DNA from: Ligilactobacillus hayakitensis DSM 18933 = JCM 14209
GTDB taxonomy: Bacteria; Bacillota; Bacilli; Lactobacillales; Lactobacillaceae
Direction: 5' to 3'
Assembly (NCBI RefSeq): GCF_000615845.1
Contig: NZ_BAML01000002.1
Coordinates: 43,829 to 107,828 of the forward strand
DNA length: 64,000 nt
The notes beneath the pieces were generated by a model. It searched no databases and was not told the DNA's origin. It saw only the letters and a program-made list of their open reading frames with translations. The translations under genes were made by a program, and so were the position numbers. Below are positions 29,548 to 38,056 of the stretch, piece by piece; the stretch's first letter is position 1, and each line of letters begins with the position of its first letter.

Positions 29548-30405
29548 ATGAAAATTGCAATTTTAACGGATTCATCAGCTGTAATTGATGAGAATGATGT
29601 TGAAAAATTTAATATTCATATCCTTGAATTCAATATTGGTTTTGAAGGCGGTCGTTATCTTGAAAAACAAGGAATGACTCAAGAAATGAAAAGAGAGATG
29701 TTACTAGAAAATACAAGTACACCAGTAATTGAGTCAGTTTCTGATAATGAATTAGATAGTTTTTTTTCTGATTTGAAAACCCAAGAATATACCGATTATA
29801 TATTTATTACGCTTGCAAATGGGATTAGTAGTTTTCCAAAAGTGCTTGAAAATTATGCGAAAACGAGTGATTTAAAGATTCACGTTTTTGATTCATATGC
29901 TAGTGGGGCCAATCAAGGGTATTTAGTAAAATTAGCCGCTAAAAAAGCAGCTGAAGGGGCTGATGTCGCTGCGATTATTGATCATTTAAAAGCCTTACGG
30001 GATAATAGTGCAACGTTTTTATTGAGTTATGGCGTTAACCAATTAACGAAAACGGGATACATGTCAAATGGCCATAATTCAGTTTCAAATCGTTTCTTGA
30101 AACCTAAAACTTTGATGAGATTTACCAATCAAGGAAAGTTATCGATGTATAAAACGCATTATCGTGAAAAGTCTAGTTATGATGAACTAAAAGCAGCGAT
30201 TATGCCAATGTATGAAAAGTTTGGCAAGAAAACACAGATAACTTTAATGGGGATTTTAAACAACAAAAAGTATCAAGAATATGAGATGCATTTAAACGCA
30301 GATTTTACTGATGCGACGATTAAAGTGGTTGAAATTCCATTATCATTGGCAATTTTTCTTGGAAGTAAAGGAATTGCTGTGGCTGTAAATGAAATTTTCG
30401 AATAA
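29548..30405 (+). CDS. DegV family fatty-acid-binding protein
   Basis: A protein of 285 residues. N-terminal ILTDSSAVID and the segment SVSDNELDSFF are DegV-like. HVFDSYASGANQG matches the conserved D.SxxSxGxG region in diverged form. Family members present fatty acids to the FakA kinase. No fakA is adjacent. AAAGGCCGTGAAGACAG lies upstream of the ATG, so the ribosome site is weak. Confidence 0.85.
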   Translation: MKIAILTDSSAVIDENDVEKFNIHILEFNIGFEGGRYLEKQGMTQEMKREMLLENTSTPVIESVSDNELDSFFSDLKTQEYTDYIFITLANGISSFPKVLENYAKTSDLKIHVFDSYASGANQGYLVKLAAKKAAEGADVAAIIDHLKALRDNSATFLLSYGVNQLTKTGYMSNGHNSVSNRFLKPKTLMRFTNQGKLSMYKTHYREKSSYDELKAAIMPMYEKFGKKTQITLMGILNNKKYQEYEMHLNADFTDATIKVVEIPLSLAIFLGSKGIAVAVNEIFE

Positions 30406-30410
30406 AGACT

Positions 30411-30440
30411 AAAAAACTAGAGTTTTGCTCTAGTTTTTTT
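30411..30440 (+). terminator. terminator of the degV gene
   Basis: AAAAACTAGAG pairs with CTCTAGTTTTT, followed by T residues. Confidence 0.85.
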
Positions 30441-30467
30441 ATTTTTGTTAAAGATTGAGCGAAAAAC

Positions 30468-30496
30468 TTGATTTGATGAAGCAAACAGAGTATAGT
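30468..30496 (+). promoter_or_regulatory. promoter of the 33-residue protein gene, with cre-like site downstream
   Basis: TTGATT and TATAGT separated by 17 bases. The leader of about 100 nt contains TGGAAACGGTATCA (30531-30544), one mismatch from the cre consensus. Confidence 0.5.
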
Positions 30497-30604
30497 AATC
30501 ACACATGGTAAAAAGCGTATTCTATCACAGATGGAAACGGTATCAAAAAATACTGATATCTATCTTATTAGATGAGCTAAATTTAAATAAAGGAGGGATG
30601 GATT

Positions 30605-30706
30605 ATGAAATGGTACTTAGTTGAAACAATTAAAGATGGAAAAGTCGTTAATGAAATCGTTAAAGCCAGTTCAGTTGAAGAAGCTGAAGCACAATTAAAT
30701 GCATAA
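30605..30706 (+). CDS. small protein of 33 residues, unknown
   Basis: MKWYLVETIKDGKVVNEIV, then KASSVEEAEAQLNA. It has a strong ribosome site (AGGAGGG 8 bases upstream), its own 17-spaced promoter and its own terminator, so the unit is monocistronic and probably translated. The pattern beta strand, turn, beta strand, then an amphipathic helix beginning SVEEAE suggests a small folded domain rather than a leader peptide. I recognise no family. Confidence 0.6.
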   Translation: MKWYLVETIKDGKVVNEIVKASSVEEAEAQLNA

Positions 30707-30743
30707 GGAAAATAAAATGCGAAAAATAAAATTAACCCACACT

Positions 30744-30785
30744 AAAAGATGATCACAGCAATTAAAAGTCTGTGGTCATCTTTTG
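30744..30785 (+). terminator. terminator after the small gene
   Basis: AAAAGATGATCACAG pairs with CTGTGGTCATCTTTT (one G-U pair), followed by TTGTT. Confidence 0.8.
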
Positions 30786-30814
30786 TTATATAGAAAACTT
30801 TGTTATACTAAATG

Positions 30815-30856
30815 ATACTGGTTCGAAAAATCCCAGTTAAAAAAACTAGAAAGAGG
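30815..30856 (+). promoter_or_regulatory. preQ1-I riboswitch
   Basis: Stem ACTGG (30817-30821) with CCAGT (30833-30837), the loop TTCGAAAAATC, then the A-rich tail TAAAAAAACTAGAAAGAGG. The tail ends in the ribosome site of queT. This matches the small preQ1 class I aptamer, in which the tail folds back to pair with the loop when preQ1 binds. It would repress translation of the queuosine-precursor transporter. Confidence 0.85.
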
Positions 30857-30864
30857 TATTTTAA

Positions 30865-31362
30865 ATGAAAAATACAATTGGAGATAACAAATTAGTCGGG
30901 TTAGTTAAAGTTGGTCTTGTTGCAGCTTTATATGTTGTAATTACTTTAACAGTCGCACCGTTTGCGTATGGTCCAGTTCAATTCCGTTTGTCTGAATTAT
31001 TTAATAATTTATCAGTCTTTAACAAACGTTATATTTGGGCGGTAACAATTGGATGCGCAATTGCTAATTTAAATTCACCCCTCGGTATGCCAGATGTAAT
31101 TTTTGGAACTCTTGGAACATTATTAATGACTTCAATTTCATATTGGTTAAGTCGTTATATTAAGAAGACATCGGTTAAGCTTGGAGTATGTGTTGCTGTA
31201 TGTACTTTGATGTCTTGGACAGTGGCTTTAGAATTAATGTTAATTTCTAAATTACCATTTTGGGCTTCGTACTTAAGTGTAGGTGCGGGTGAATTAGTAT
31301 CTATGGTTATCGGAGCAATTATTGTATACCTTGTAAGTAAAAGAATTGATTTAACAAAATAG
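30865..31362 (+). CDS. queT: queuosine precursor ECF transporter S component QueT
   Basis: A membrane protein of 165 residues with about five or six helices. The signature PFAYGPVQFRLSELFNNL and ANLNSPLGMPDVIFGT are typical of QueT. It captures preQ1/preQ0 for queuosine tRNA modification through the shared ECF module. The preQ1 riboswitch directly upstream supports the substrate. It is followed by a DUF2829 gene after 11 bases. Confidence 0.93.
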   Translation: MKNTIGDNKLVGLVKVGLVAALYVVITLTVAPFAYGPVQFRLSELFNNLSVFNKRYIWAVTIGCAIANLNSPLGMPDVIFGTLGTLLMTSISYWLSRYIKKTSVKLGVCVAVCTLMSWTVALELMLISKLPFWASYLSVGAGELVSMVIGAIIVYLVSKRIDLTK

Positions 31363-31373
31363 GAGGATTAACA

Positions 31374-31601
31374 ATGACCTTTGAAGAAGTCTTACCACAA
31401 TTAAAAGCAGGTAAAAAAGCAGTCCGTACAGAAGGTTGGGGCGGATCTGAAGAATATATTTTTGTTGTGAATAATGATACATTAGATGGTGAAAAAATTA
31501 ATCCATACTTAATGATTAGAACAAAAGAAGAACCTGCTTTATCACAATTTATGCCAACTTCTTGTGATGTTTTGGCAGATGATTGGGAAATTGTAGACTA
31601 A
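31374..31601 (+). CDS. DUF2829 protein (Tad2 fold family)
   Basis: A protein of 75 residues with the family pattern: MTFEEVLPQLKAGKKAVRTE, GW, a central YLMIRT, and C-terminal DVLADDWEIVD. DUF2829 is the domain of the phage protein Tad2, which sequesters the cyclic signal of Thoeris defence. Chromosomal members are common in lactobacilli and their role is not established. It is placed between queT and an SDR gene in one transcript (overlapping the latter by one base), which argues for a cellular rather than phage role here. AGGAGG precedes the ATG. Confidence 0.8.
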   Translation: MTFEEVLPQLKAGKKAVRTEGWGGSEEYIFVVNNDTLDGEKINPYLMIRTKEEPALSQFMPTSCDVLADDWEIVD

Positions 31602-32350
31602 TGACGAATTTATATCCAGAATATGAGGGGAAAGTTGTTGTCATCACGGGGGTTGCATCGGGAATTGGCTTTGAGCAAGCTAAAGCATTTTTAGAAAATG
31701 GAGCCCGAGTTTTTGGAGCTGATTTGAAAAATGCGGTTCCTAAATTGCAAGAATACGCCAACTTTAATTATCAGCAAGTTGATGTACGAAGAAAAAATGA
31801 AATAAAGAATTGGGCAAAAATGATTTTAAAACAAGTTAAAGTTGATATTTTATTAAATACTGCTGGTATTCTTGATGACTATGCCCCAACGTTAGAAACA
31901 AGCGAAGATGATTGGGATAATATTTTTAATACAAATTTGAAAAGTATGTTTTTATTAACCAATCAAATTTTACCCCAAATGTTAGCGCAAAAACATGGCG
32001 TGATTGTTAATATGGCTTCGATTGCAGGGATGGTCGCTGGTGGTGGCGGTGCTGCTTATACTGCAGCCAAGCATGGAATTATCGGATATACGAAGCAATT
32101 AGATTATGATTACGCTGCTAAAGGAATTCGTGCTAATTGTATCGCACCAGGAGCAATTAATACTCCGATGAATGCAAAAGATTTTGAAAATGGGGGTGCG
32201 ATGGCTAAAGAAGTCGCAGAGTTAACGCCTGCTAAGCGTTGGGCAAATCCAAGCGAAGTCGCACAAATGACCCTTTATCTTGCAAGCCCCCGAGCAGATT
32301 ATGTTCACGGAACTGTTTTAACCATTGATGGTGGATGGACAGAAAAATAA
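31601..32350 (+). CDS. short-chain dehydrogenase/reductase (SDR)
   Basis: A protein of 249 residues from the ATG at 31601, which overlaps the preceding stop (TAATG). Classical SDR motifs are present: TGVASGIG for cofactor, an NTAGIL-type motif, catalytic Ser in NMASIAG and YTAAKHG. It resembles FabG-like oxidoreductases, often annotated as 3-oxoacyl-ACP reductase, but FabG proper usually lies in a fatty-acid cluster, so the substrate is open. Confidence 0.88.
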   Translation: MTNLYPEYEGKVVVITGVASGIGFEQAKAFLENGARVFGADLKNAVPKLQEYANFNYQQVDVRRKNEIKNWAKMILKQVKVDILLNTAGILDDYAPTLETSEDDWDNIFNTNLKSMFLLTNQILPQMLAQKHGVIVNMASIAGMVAGGGGAAYTAAKHGIIGYTKQLDYDYAAKGIRANCIAPGAINTPMNAKDFENGGAMAKEVAELTPAKRWANPSEVAQMTLYLASPRADYVHGTVLTIDGGWTEK

Positions 32351-32355
32351 GCACT

Positions 32356-32386
32356 AAAGACTAGGATTTTTTCTTAGTCTTTTTTT
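32356..32386 (+). terminator. terminator of the queT operon
   Basis: AAAGACTAGG pairs with CTTAGTCTTT (one G-U pair), followed by a T run. Confidence 0.85.
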
Positions 32387-32464
32387 GTTGAGCAATATGT
32401 TTGACAGTAAATTAAGCGATAAGTTAAACTGCGGTAAGTTATTTAAGAAAAAAGGGAGAAAAAA

Positions 32465-33508
32465 ATGAAATATTCAATTTTAAATTTAGTCCCATTACGT
32501 GACGGTCAAACCTTTAAAGAAGCGATTGATAGTATGGTTCGTTTAGCCAAAAAAGCTGAAGAATTAGGCTATGAACGCTATTGGTTAGCAGAGCATCATA
32601 ACATGAAAAGCGTGGCGAGTTCTGCAACTAAACAATTAATCCAACATACCTTAGCTAATACATCAACTTTAAGAGTTGGATCTGGGGGGATAATGTTACC
32701 GAACCATAGTCCATATTTGATTGCAGAAGAATTTGGGATGCTAGAAACGCTATATCCTAATCGAGTAGATTTAGGTTTAGGTAGAGCACCTGGAACTGAT
32801 ATGCAAACAGCGCAAGCTTTGCGACGTGATGATGATCGCACAATGGATTTTCCAGAAGAAGTTGAAGAACTACAAGGCTATTTTAAGGGCACTGAAGGCA
32901 TTAATGCTTACCCAGCTAAAGGCTTAGACGTTCCTTTTTACATTTTAGGTTCAAGTATTCAAAGTGCCTATTTAGCAGCTAAATTAGGGCTACCATACTC
33001 ATTTGCAGCTCATTTTGCGCCAGCAATGATGGTTGAAGCAATTAATACTTATAGAAGAAATTTCCAACCTTCAGATGATTTAGTGCAACCATATGTAATT
33101 TTAGGAGCGAATGCGATTGTTGCGGATACCGATGAAGAAGCAAAATTCTTAGCGACAACGCAAACCCAATCATTTTTAAACATTGTGACTGGACAACAAC
33201 GTGGTTTAATGCCCCCAGTTGAAGATGAACGTCAAATTTATGAAAACTTAATTAGTGTCCGTCAAGTACCACACTTTGGCCCGGTTAAGTTTGATATTGA
33301 TGAGTTATTCCAAAATGAAAAAGCAATGGTAAAAAACATGTCAGCCATTTCATTAATTGGAAGCAAAGAAACTGTTAAACAGCAATTACAAAAGCTTCAA
33401 AGCATTGTTGAATTTGATGAAATTATGTGCAATTCATATATTTATGATGAAGCTAAGCAACATCATTCATATGAATTATTTGCAGAAGTAATTAAAGAAG
33501 TAAAATAA
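32465..33508 (+). CDS. LLM-class flavin-dependent oxidoreductase
   Basis: A protein of 347 residues of the bacterial luciferase-like fold. N-terminal A-E-E-L-G-Y-E-R-Y-W-L-A-E-H-H-N is the family hallmark, with GSGGIMLPNHSP and VDLGLGRAPG following. FMNH2-dependent members oxidise varied substrates; none can be assigned here. It is a single gene with an AAAGGGAG ribosome site. A bidirectional terminator is shared with nagA. Confidence 0.88.
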   Translation: MKYSILNLVPLRDGQTFKEAIDSMVRLAKKAEELGYERYWLAEHHNMKSVASSATKQLIQHTLANTSTLRVGSGGIMLPNHSPYLIAEEFGMLETLYPNRVDLGLGRAPGTDMQTAQALRRDDDRTMDFPEEVEELQGYFKGTEGINAYPAKGLDVPFYILGSSIQSAYLAAKLGLPYSFAAHFAPAMMVEAINTYRRNFQPSDDLVQPYVILGANAIVADTDEEAKFLATTQTQSFLNIVTGQQRGLMPPVEDERQIYENLISVRQVPHFGPVKFDIDELFQNEKAMVKNMSAISLIGSKETVKQQLQKLQSIVEFDEIMCNSYIYDEAKQHHSYELFAEVIKEVK

Positions 33509-33553
33509 AAAAGGTTTGAAATAACGATTTTAGTGTTATTTCAAACCTTTTTT
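33506..33553. terminator. bidirectional terminator between the LLM gene and nagA
   Basis: A-rich arm with GGTTTGAAATAAC pairing to GTTATTTCAAACC and T run. It has T tracts in both directions between convergent genes. Confidence 0.85.
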
Positions 33554-33556
33554 ATT

Positions 33557-34684
33557 TTAGTATTTTTTACCGTAGCTATAAGTGTTTAATAGATTTAAAT
33601 CACTATCAAAAATGTTTAAATCAGCATCTTTGCCAATTTCAAGGAATCCTTTTTGGGTAAGCTTAAATTCTTTAGCTTGATTTCCAGATGACATTTTTAC
33701 TGCATCTTCAATTGAACAACCGGTAAATTTCATAATATTAACGAAGGCATCTTGATATCTAAGAACTGAACCAGCAAGATTTCCCGTTTCTAAACGGGCT
33801 TGTTTATCTTTAACGATAACCTTTTGTCCGCCCAACTCAGAAACTCCTTCCGGCATCCCTTTAGATCTCATTGAATCAGTGACTAGTTCAATTTTATCAG
33901 GACCTTTTAATTTATAGGCTAACTTAATCATGTCACCAACAACATGGAACCCATCTGCAATAATTTCGGTATAGATATTATCTTCTAATAAAGCATGACC
34001 AGTTACACCAGGTTCGCGATGCTTAAATTCACGTTGCGCATTATAAAGGTGAGTTACATGGCTAGCCAAGGAATGCTTCATTTGCTCACGGGTTGCGTTA
34101 CTGTGACCAACTGAAGGAACAATACCATGTTCAAGACAGTATAACTCAAATTCATGCGTATTTTCATGTTCTGGCGCGTATGTAACTAGCTTGATTAAAC
34201 CACCAGATAATTCATTCCAATGATTGAAAGTTTCAATATCAGGATCTTCAATATATTTTTGAGGTTGGGCCCCTTTGAATTCTTTGGCAACAAAAGGTCC
34301 TTCAAGGTGAATTCCTTGAATTACTGGATTACGTTTGGCGGCTTTTTTGATTTCAACCATCGCGTGGGCGATATTTTCATGGGATTGGGTCATAGTCGTA
34401 GGAAAATATGAAGTAATTCCTTCTTTAATCATATCTTTGACCATTTCGTCGATTTCATCAGCGCTGGCATCCATGGCATCAAAAGAATAGCCGCCATGGC
34501 TATGAACGTCAATGAAACCAGGGACGATGATTTTACCTTCAAGATCAAAGATTTCATCGTTACTTTGAGCTTGATAATCGGACATTTTACCCACAGCTTG
34601 AATTTGTTTGTCGAAACGTAAGTATCCATCGGTAATTTTTTCATGTCCAGTATAGATTGTTGCGTGTTTTAAAACAGTACTCAT
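33557..34684 (-). CDS. nagA: N-acetylglucosamine-6-phosphate deacetylase
   Basis: Removes acetate from GlcNAc-6-P. The protein has 375 residues. Metal-binding H61-S-H63 lies in PGFIDVHSHGG, the metal ligand E128 in HLEGPF, and further ligands in VGHSNA and THLYNA. The catalytic Asp is in LVTDSM. It is divergent from nagB, with a shared 150-bp control region. AAAGGAGACG precedes the ATG. Confidence 0.95.
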   Translation of the reverse strand: MSTVLKHATIYTGHEKITDGYLRFDKQIQAVGKMSDYQAQSNDEIFDLEGKIIVPGFIDVHSHGGYSFDAMDASADEIDEMVKDMIKEGITSYFPTTMTQSHENIAHAMVEIKKAAKRNPVIQGIHLEGPFVAKEFKGAQPQKYIEDPDIETFNHWNELSGGLIKLVTYAPEHENTHEFELYCLEHGIVPSVGHSNATREQMKHSLASHVTHLYNAQREFKHREPGVTGHALLEDNIYTEIIADGFHVVGDMIKLAYKLKGPDKIELVTDSMRSKGMPEGVSELGGQKVIVKDKQARLETGNLAGSVLRYQDAFVNIMKFTGCSIEDAVKMSSGNQAKEFKLTQKGFLEIGKDADLNIFDSDLNLLNTYSYGKKY

Positions 34685-34712
34685 ATGTGCAACGTCTCCT
34701 TTAAGCAGATTT

Positions 34713-34728
34713 GTGGAGTAGACTTCAC
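34713..34728. promoter_or_regulatory. possible second operator at nagA
   Basis: Imperfect palindrome GTGGAGTAGACTTCAC close to the predicted nagA start. It only loosely resembles the better NagR-like site near nagB. Confidence 0.25.
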
Positions 34729-34771
34729 TTTTATAGTTAATGATAATATTAATATTTCAAGGATGCAAGGG

Positions 34772-34816
34772 TTTACAAAAAAGATAAAACGTTGTATATT
34801 ATTGGTATAGACCAAA
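34772..34816 (+). promoter_or_regulatory. nagB promoter with NagR/GntR-type operator
   Basis: TTTACA and TATATT at 17-base spacing. ATTGGTATAGACCAAA at 34801-34816 covers the start point. The TTGGT...ACCAA palindrome resembles the operators of NagR/DasR-type GntR regulators, which respond to glucosamine-6-P. No such regulator is encoded nearby. Confidence 0.7.
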
Positions 34817-34834
34817 GTTGAGGAGGAGTTAAAC

Positions 34835-35542
34835 ATGATTAAAGTAATTAAAGTAAAAGATCAAGTTGAAGGTGGTAAAAAGGCACTTGAGATTTTTAGT
34901 GAGGCTAAAAATAACGGTGTAAGAGTTTTTGGACTTGCTACCGGATCAACTCCTGTCACAACCTATGAACAATTAGTTAAAAGTGATTTGGATTTTAGCA
35001 ATGATATCTCAGTGAACTTAGACGAATATGTCGGCTTAAGTAAAGACAATCCTCAAAGTTATGCTTATTATATGCATGAACATCTTTTCAAGCACAAACC
35101 TTTTAAGCACTCATATTTACCTAATGGGATGGCAAAAGATTCAAGTTTAGAATGCCAACGATACAACCAAATTCTTGAAGATAATCACGTTGGACTTCAA
35201 TTATTGGGAATTGGAAGAAACGGCCATATTGGATTTAATGAACCAGGCACCGATATAAACGAAAAAACGCATCGGGTGGCATTAACTCCATCAACGATTG
35301 AAGCTAATGCGCGTTTCTTTGAAGATGAAAATGAAGTCCCTAAGTATGCATATTCAATGGGAATTGGGTCAATTATGAATGCGGATGCGATTTTATTAGA
35401 AGCTTTTGGTAAAAAGAAAGCACAAGCTGTCAAAGCTATGATTGATGGAGAAGTTACCCCAGATGTTCCGGCAAGTATTTTACAAAAACATCCCAACGTT
35501 ACCGTAATTGTTGATGAAGAAGCCGGTGGATTATTAGACTAA
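34835..35542 (+). CDS. nagB: glucosamine-6-phosphate deaminase
   Basis: Converts GlcN-6-P to fructose-6-P and ammonia. The protein has 235 residues, the short Gram-positive form without the allosteric C-terminal tail. Catalytic D63 lies in NLDEYVGL, and the substrate loop [12 protein letters not shown] covers about 127-138. AGGAGGAG precedes the ATG. It feeds glycolysis together with divergent nagA. Confidence 0.95.
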   Translation: MIKVIKVKDQVEGGKKALEIFSEAKNNGVRVFGLATGSTPVTTYEQLVKSDLDFSNDISVNLDEYVGLSKDNPQSYAYYMHEHLFKHKPFKHSYLPNGMAKDSSLECQRYNQILEDNHVGLQLLGIGRNGHIGFNEPGTDINEKTHRVALTPSTIEANARFFEDENEVPKYAYSMGIGSIMNADAILLEAFGKKKAQAVKAMIDGEVTPDVPASILQKHPNVTVIVDEEAGGLLD

Positions 35543-35577
35543 AAAAGAGGCTACTGATTTACAGTAACCTCTTTTTA
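35541..35577 (+). terminator. terminator of nagB
   Basis: AAAAAGAGG..TACTG pairs with CAGTA..CCTCTTTTT. Confidence 0.8.
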
Positions 35578-35604
35578 ATTGAATAAAGACAGTGGATGTG
35601 ATGA

Positions 35605-35988
35605 TTAATAAACACTGATTTCGATTAAATTTTTATCTAAGTCGTGGATAAAAATTGAAGTCATCTTGCCTTCAGCCCCCATCTTTTCAATAGGACCCGC
35701 TACAACAGGGATGAAGTAGCTCTTAAGGTGATTTTGAATATCTTCGAGTTTATCGCCCGCAACAATTGAAAAATCAGCTGCCCCTAAACTTGGGTTAGCA
35801 GCTTGTAAAGTTTCGTTACTTTCTTGTTGGCGTAAACGTAATAGTTGATGGCCGAAACGTAAGGTGATAACTTCATCATTTGACTGCTCTTCAATCACAG
35901 GCATATCAAAAACTTCGTGATAGAAACGCTCAGCTTTAGGTAAGTTAGAAACCGTTAATACGACATGATCAAGACGTTTAATTTTCAT
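35605..35988 (-). CDS. VOC family (glyoxalase-like) protein
   Basis: A protein of 127 residues. N-terminal LDHVVLTVSNLPKAERFYHEVF carries the metal His, and C-terminal DLDKNLIEISVY carries the metal Glu. VOC proteins include lyases, dioxygenases and resistance proteins. This small single-domain form is often labelled as a virulence or biphenyl-dioxygenase relative, and its substrate is unknown. GGAGGATAACC precedes the ATG. Confidence 0.85.
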   Translation of the reverse strand: MKIKRLDHVVLTVSNLPKAERFYHEVFDMPVIEEQSNDEVITLRFGHQLLRLRQQESNETLQAANPSLGAADFSIVAGDKLEDIQNHLKSYFIPVVAGPIEKMGAEGKMTSIFIHDLDKNLIEISVY

Positions 35989-36073
35989 TGGTTATCCTCC
36001 AAAAATTATTTTCGTCTTCTATGATAACACAAAATATGATTGAAGCCGTAAAATACGATGAAATAAGGGAATT

Positions 36074-36103
36074 AAAAATATGTTAAACGATTAACATATT
36101 TTT
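36074..36103. promoter_or_regulatory. 13-bp inverted-repeat operator upstream of fructokinase
   Basis: Perfect 13-bp arms around the 4-base centre ACGA. The core TGTTAAACGATTAACA resembles operators of LacI-family sugar regulators. It sits about 85 bp before the fructokinase ATG. No LacI gene is present in the window. Confidence 0.6.
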
Positions 36104-36184
36104 GCTTTACTATTCAAATCTGATATTATAAAATAATAATTAATAATTAAGAAAACGTTTTATTTTTTTGATGGAGGTAATGAA

Positions 36185-37057
36185 ATGACTAAATTATATG
36201 GTGCGATCGAAGCCGGCGGAACAAAGTTTGTTTGCGCAGTTGCAGATGAAGACTTAAACGTAGTTGAAAGAGTTTCAATTCCAACAACTGTTCCTGAAGA
36301 AACAATGACAGATGTTTTTGCATTTTTTGAAAAATATGAAGTAGAATCAATCGGGATTGCTTCATTTGGACCAATTGATGTAAACCGCAAATCAGATACA
36401 TATGGCTACATTACAAACACACCTAAGCCAGGCTGGAAGGATTACAACTTCCTTGGTGAAATGAAAAAGCGTTTTGATGTTCCTTATGCATGGACAACAG
36501 ACGTTAATGGGGCTGCCTATGGTGAATTAAAACGTGGTGCCGCTAAAGGAAAAGACAGTTGTGTTTACTTAACTGTTGGAACTGGTGTTGGTGCTGGCGT
36601 TGTTGTTGGTGGCAAAGTTATTGAAGGATTTGGTCACCCAGAAGTAGGACACATTACAATGCGTCGTCACCCAGAAGATCATTATGAAGGTCATTGCCCA
36701 TTCCATAAAGATTGTTTGGAAGGTTTAGCTTGTGGACCAGCTGTTGAAGCGCGTCAAGGTGGAGTTAAAGCTTATGATATTCCTAAAGATGACAAAGCAT
36801 GGGAAATTTTAGCTTACTACTTAGCTCAAGCTTGCATGGATCTTACATTAATTTTATCACCAGAAAAGATTGTTTTTGGTGGTGGAGTTTCAAAACAAGA
36901 ACAATTATTCCCAATGATTCGTGAATCATTTAAAGAACAAATGAAAGGCTACGTTCCAACACCTGATTTGGATGATTACATCGTTCATGTAGATTTAGGT
37001 GATGATGCCGGAATTACAGGTTGCTTCTTATTAGCTCAAGAAGCAGCTGCTAAATAA
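36185..37057 (+). CDS. ROK-family fructokinase
   Basis: A protein of 290 residues. ATP motif EAGGTKFVCAV is at the N-terminus. TVGTGVGAGVVVGG and the zinc-binding ROK signature HCPFHKDCLEGLACGPA identify the fructokinase branch (ScrK-like). It phosphorylates fructose to fructose-6-P. ATGGAGG precedes the ATG. It stands alone with its own operator and terminator, with no sucrose transporter beside it. Confidence 0.92.
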   Translation: MTKLYGAIEAGGTKFVCAVADEDLNVVERVSIPTTVPEETMTDVFAFFEKYEVESIGIASFGPIDVNRKSDTYGYITNTPKPGWKDYNFLGEMKKRFDVPYAWTTDVNGAAYGELKRGAAKGKDSCVYLTVGTGVGAGVVVGGKVIEGFGHPEVGHITMRRHPEDHYEGHCPFHKDCLEGLACGPAVEARQGGVKAYDIPKDDKAWEILAYYLAQACMDLTLILSPEKIVFGGGVSKQEQLFPMIRESFKEQMKGYVPTPDLDDYIVHVDLGDDAGITGCFLLAQEAAAK

Positions 37058-37071
37058 TTAGTGTTAAATAT

Positions 37072-37106
37072 AAGAGAGTCTAGGTTTTATTAGACTCTCT
37101 TTTTTG
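37072..37106 (+). terminator. terminator of fructokinase gene
   Basis: AAGAGAGTCTA pairs with TAGACTCTCTT, followed by T residues. Confidence 0.85.
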
Positions 37107-37144
37107 TTATTCTTGTAATGAAATAAATTGAAAGGATTATTGAT

Positions 37145-38026
37145 ATGCAGTGGGTGTTAAAAAAGCAGGTAAATGCTGAATTTTCTGGCATGACAGTACG
37201 AGAATTACTCGCTAAAGGGTGGTTGTTGCCACGAAAATTTATCCATTTTTTACGGATAAATAAAAATATTACATTCAATGGAAAATATCGGAATATGAAT
37301 GAAAAAGTTCATGCGGGTGAAGTGGTTGTAATGAAGTTTGAAGGCCAAGAATTTCGGACTCAAACTTCAAATTATTTGATTGATGATGGATATAAGATTG
37401 ATGTTTTGTATGAAAATGATGATTTGTTAGTAGTAAATAAACCGGCTGGAATTAAGAGCCATCCCAACCAACCTTTAGAAAAAGGGACCTTAATGAATTA
37501 TGTTGCTGCATACCTTAAAGATAAAGATGCGCAACCATACATGGTTCACCGGTTGGATATGCAAACAAGTGGAGCGATGATTATCGCTAAAAATCCTGTG
37601 GTTGTCCCTATCTTGGACTTGTTAATTAGTCAGGGAATTATTAAACGCGAATATTTAGCTAAAGTAAGTGGTCATTTACCCAAGTCAAAAGGCAAAATTG
37701 ATTTTGCAATTGGCAAAGATCCAACTGATAAACGCAAGAGAAAAATTGATGGACCACAGGCTAAAAGTGCCTTAACATATTATGAAGTCCTTGAGTTTGA
37801 TGACAAAACAAGTTTGGTAGCTTTACAATTAAGAACAGGTCGGACCCATCAATTGCGCGTACACCTTCAAGGAATGGGGACGCCGATTATTGGAGACCCG
37901 TTATATAACCATGATGATAATGAACAAATGTTATTGCATGGAGCTAAACAAAGGCTAGTGATACCTTTTACTAACGAGCACTTAGTCATTGAAGCGCCGT
38001 TACCACAATATTTTAGCAGTAACTAA
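37145..38026 (+). CDS. RluA/RluD-family pseudouridine synthase
   Basis: A protein of 293 residues with an N-terminal S4-like region (about 15-75). The catalytic HRLDMQTSGAMIIAK contains the essential Asp, and RTGRTHQLRVHL is the conserved C-terminal motif. It isomerises uridine in rRNA or tRNA. The target position cannot be predicted. GAAAGGATT precedes the ATG. Confidence 0.92.
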   Translation: MQWVLKKQVNAEFSGMTVRELLAKGWLLPRKFIHFLRINKNITFNGKYRNMNEKVHAGEVVVMKFEGQEFRTQTSNYLIDDGYKIDVLYENDDLLVVNKPAGIKSHPNQPLEKGTLMNYVAAYLKDKDAQPYMVHRLDMQTSGAMIIAKNPVVVPILDLLISQGIIKREYLAKVSGHLPKSKGKIDFAIGKDPTDKRKRKIDGPQAKSALTYYEVLEFDDKTSLVALQLRTGRTHQLRVHLQGMGTPIIGDPLYNHDDNEQMLLHGAKQRLVIPFTNEHLVIEAPLPQYFSSN

Positions 38027-38054
38027 AAAAGCTGGATGTTAGTCCAGCTTTTTT
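38025..38054. terminator. bidirectional terminator
   Basis: AAAAAAGCTGGA, a 6-base loop, then TCCAGCTTTTTT. It serves the pseudouridine synthase and the convergent peptidase gene. Confidence 0.85.
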
Positions 38055-38056
38055 GA

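Noticed and set aside
31374..31601. A phage or anti-defence island around the Tad2-like gene
   Set aside because: Neighbours are housekeeping genes in one transcript. No phage, Thoeris or other defence genes are present.
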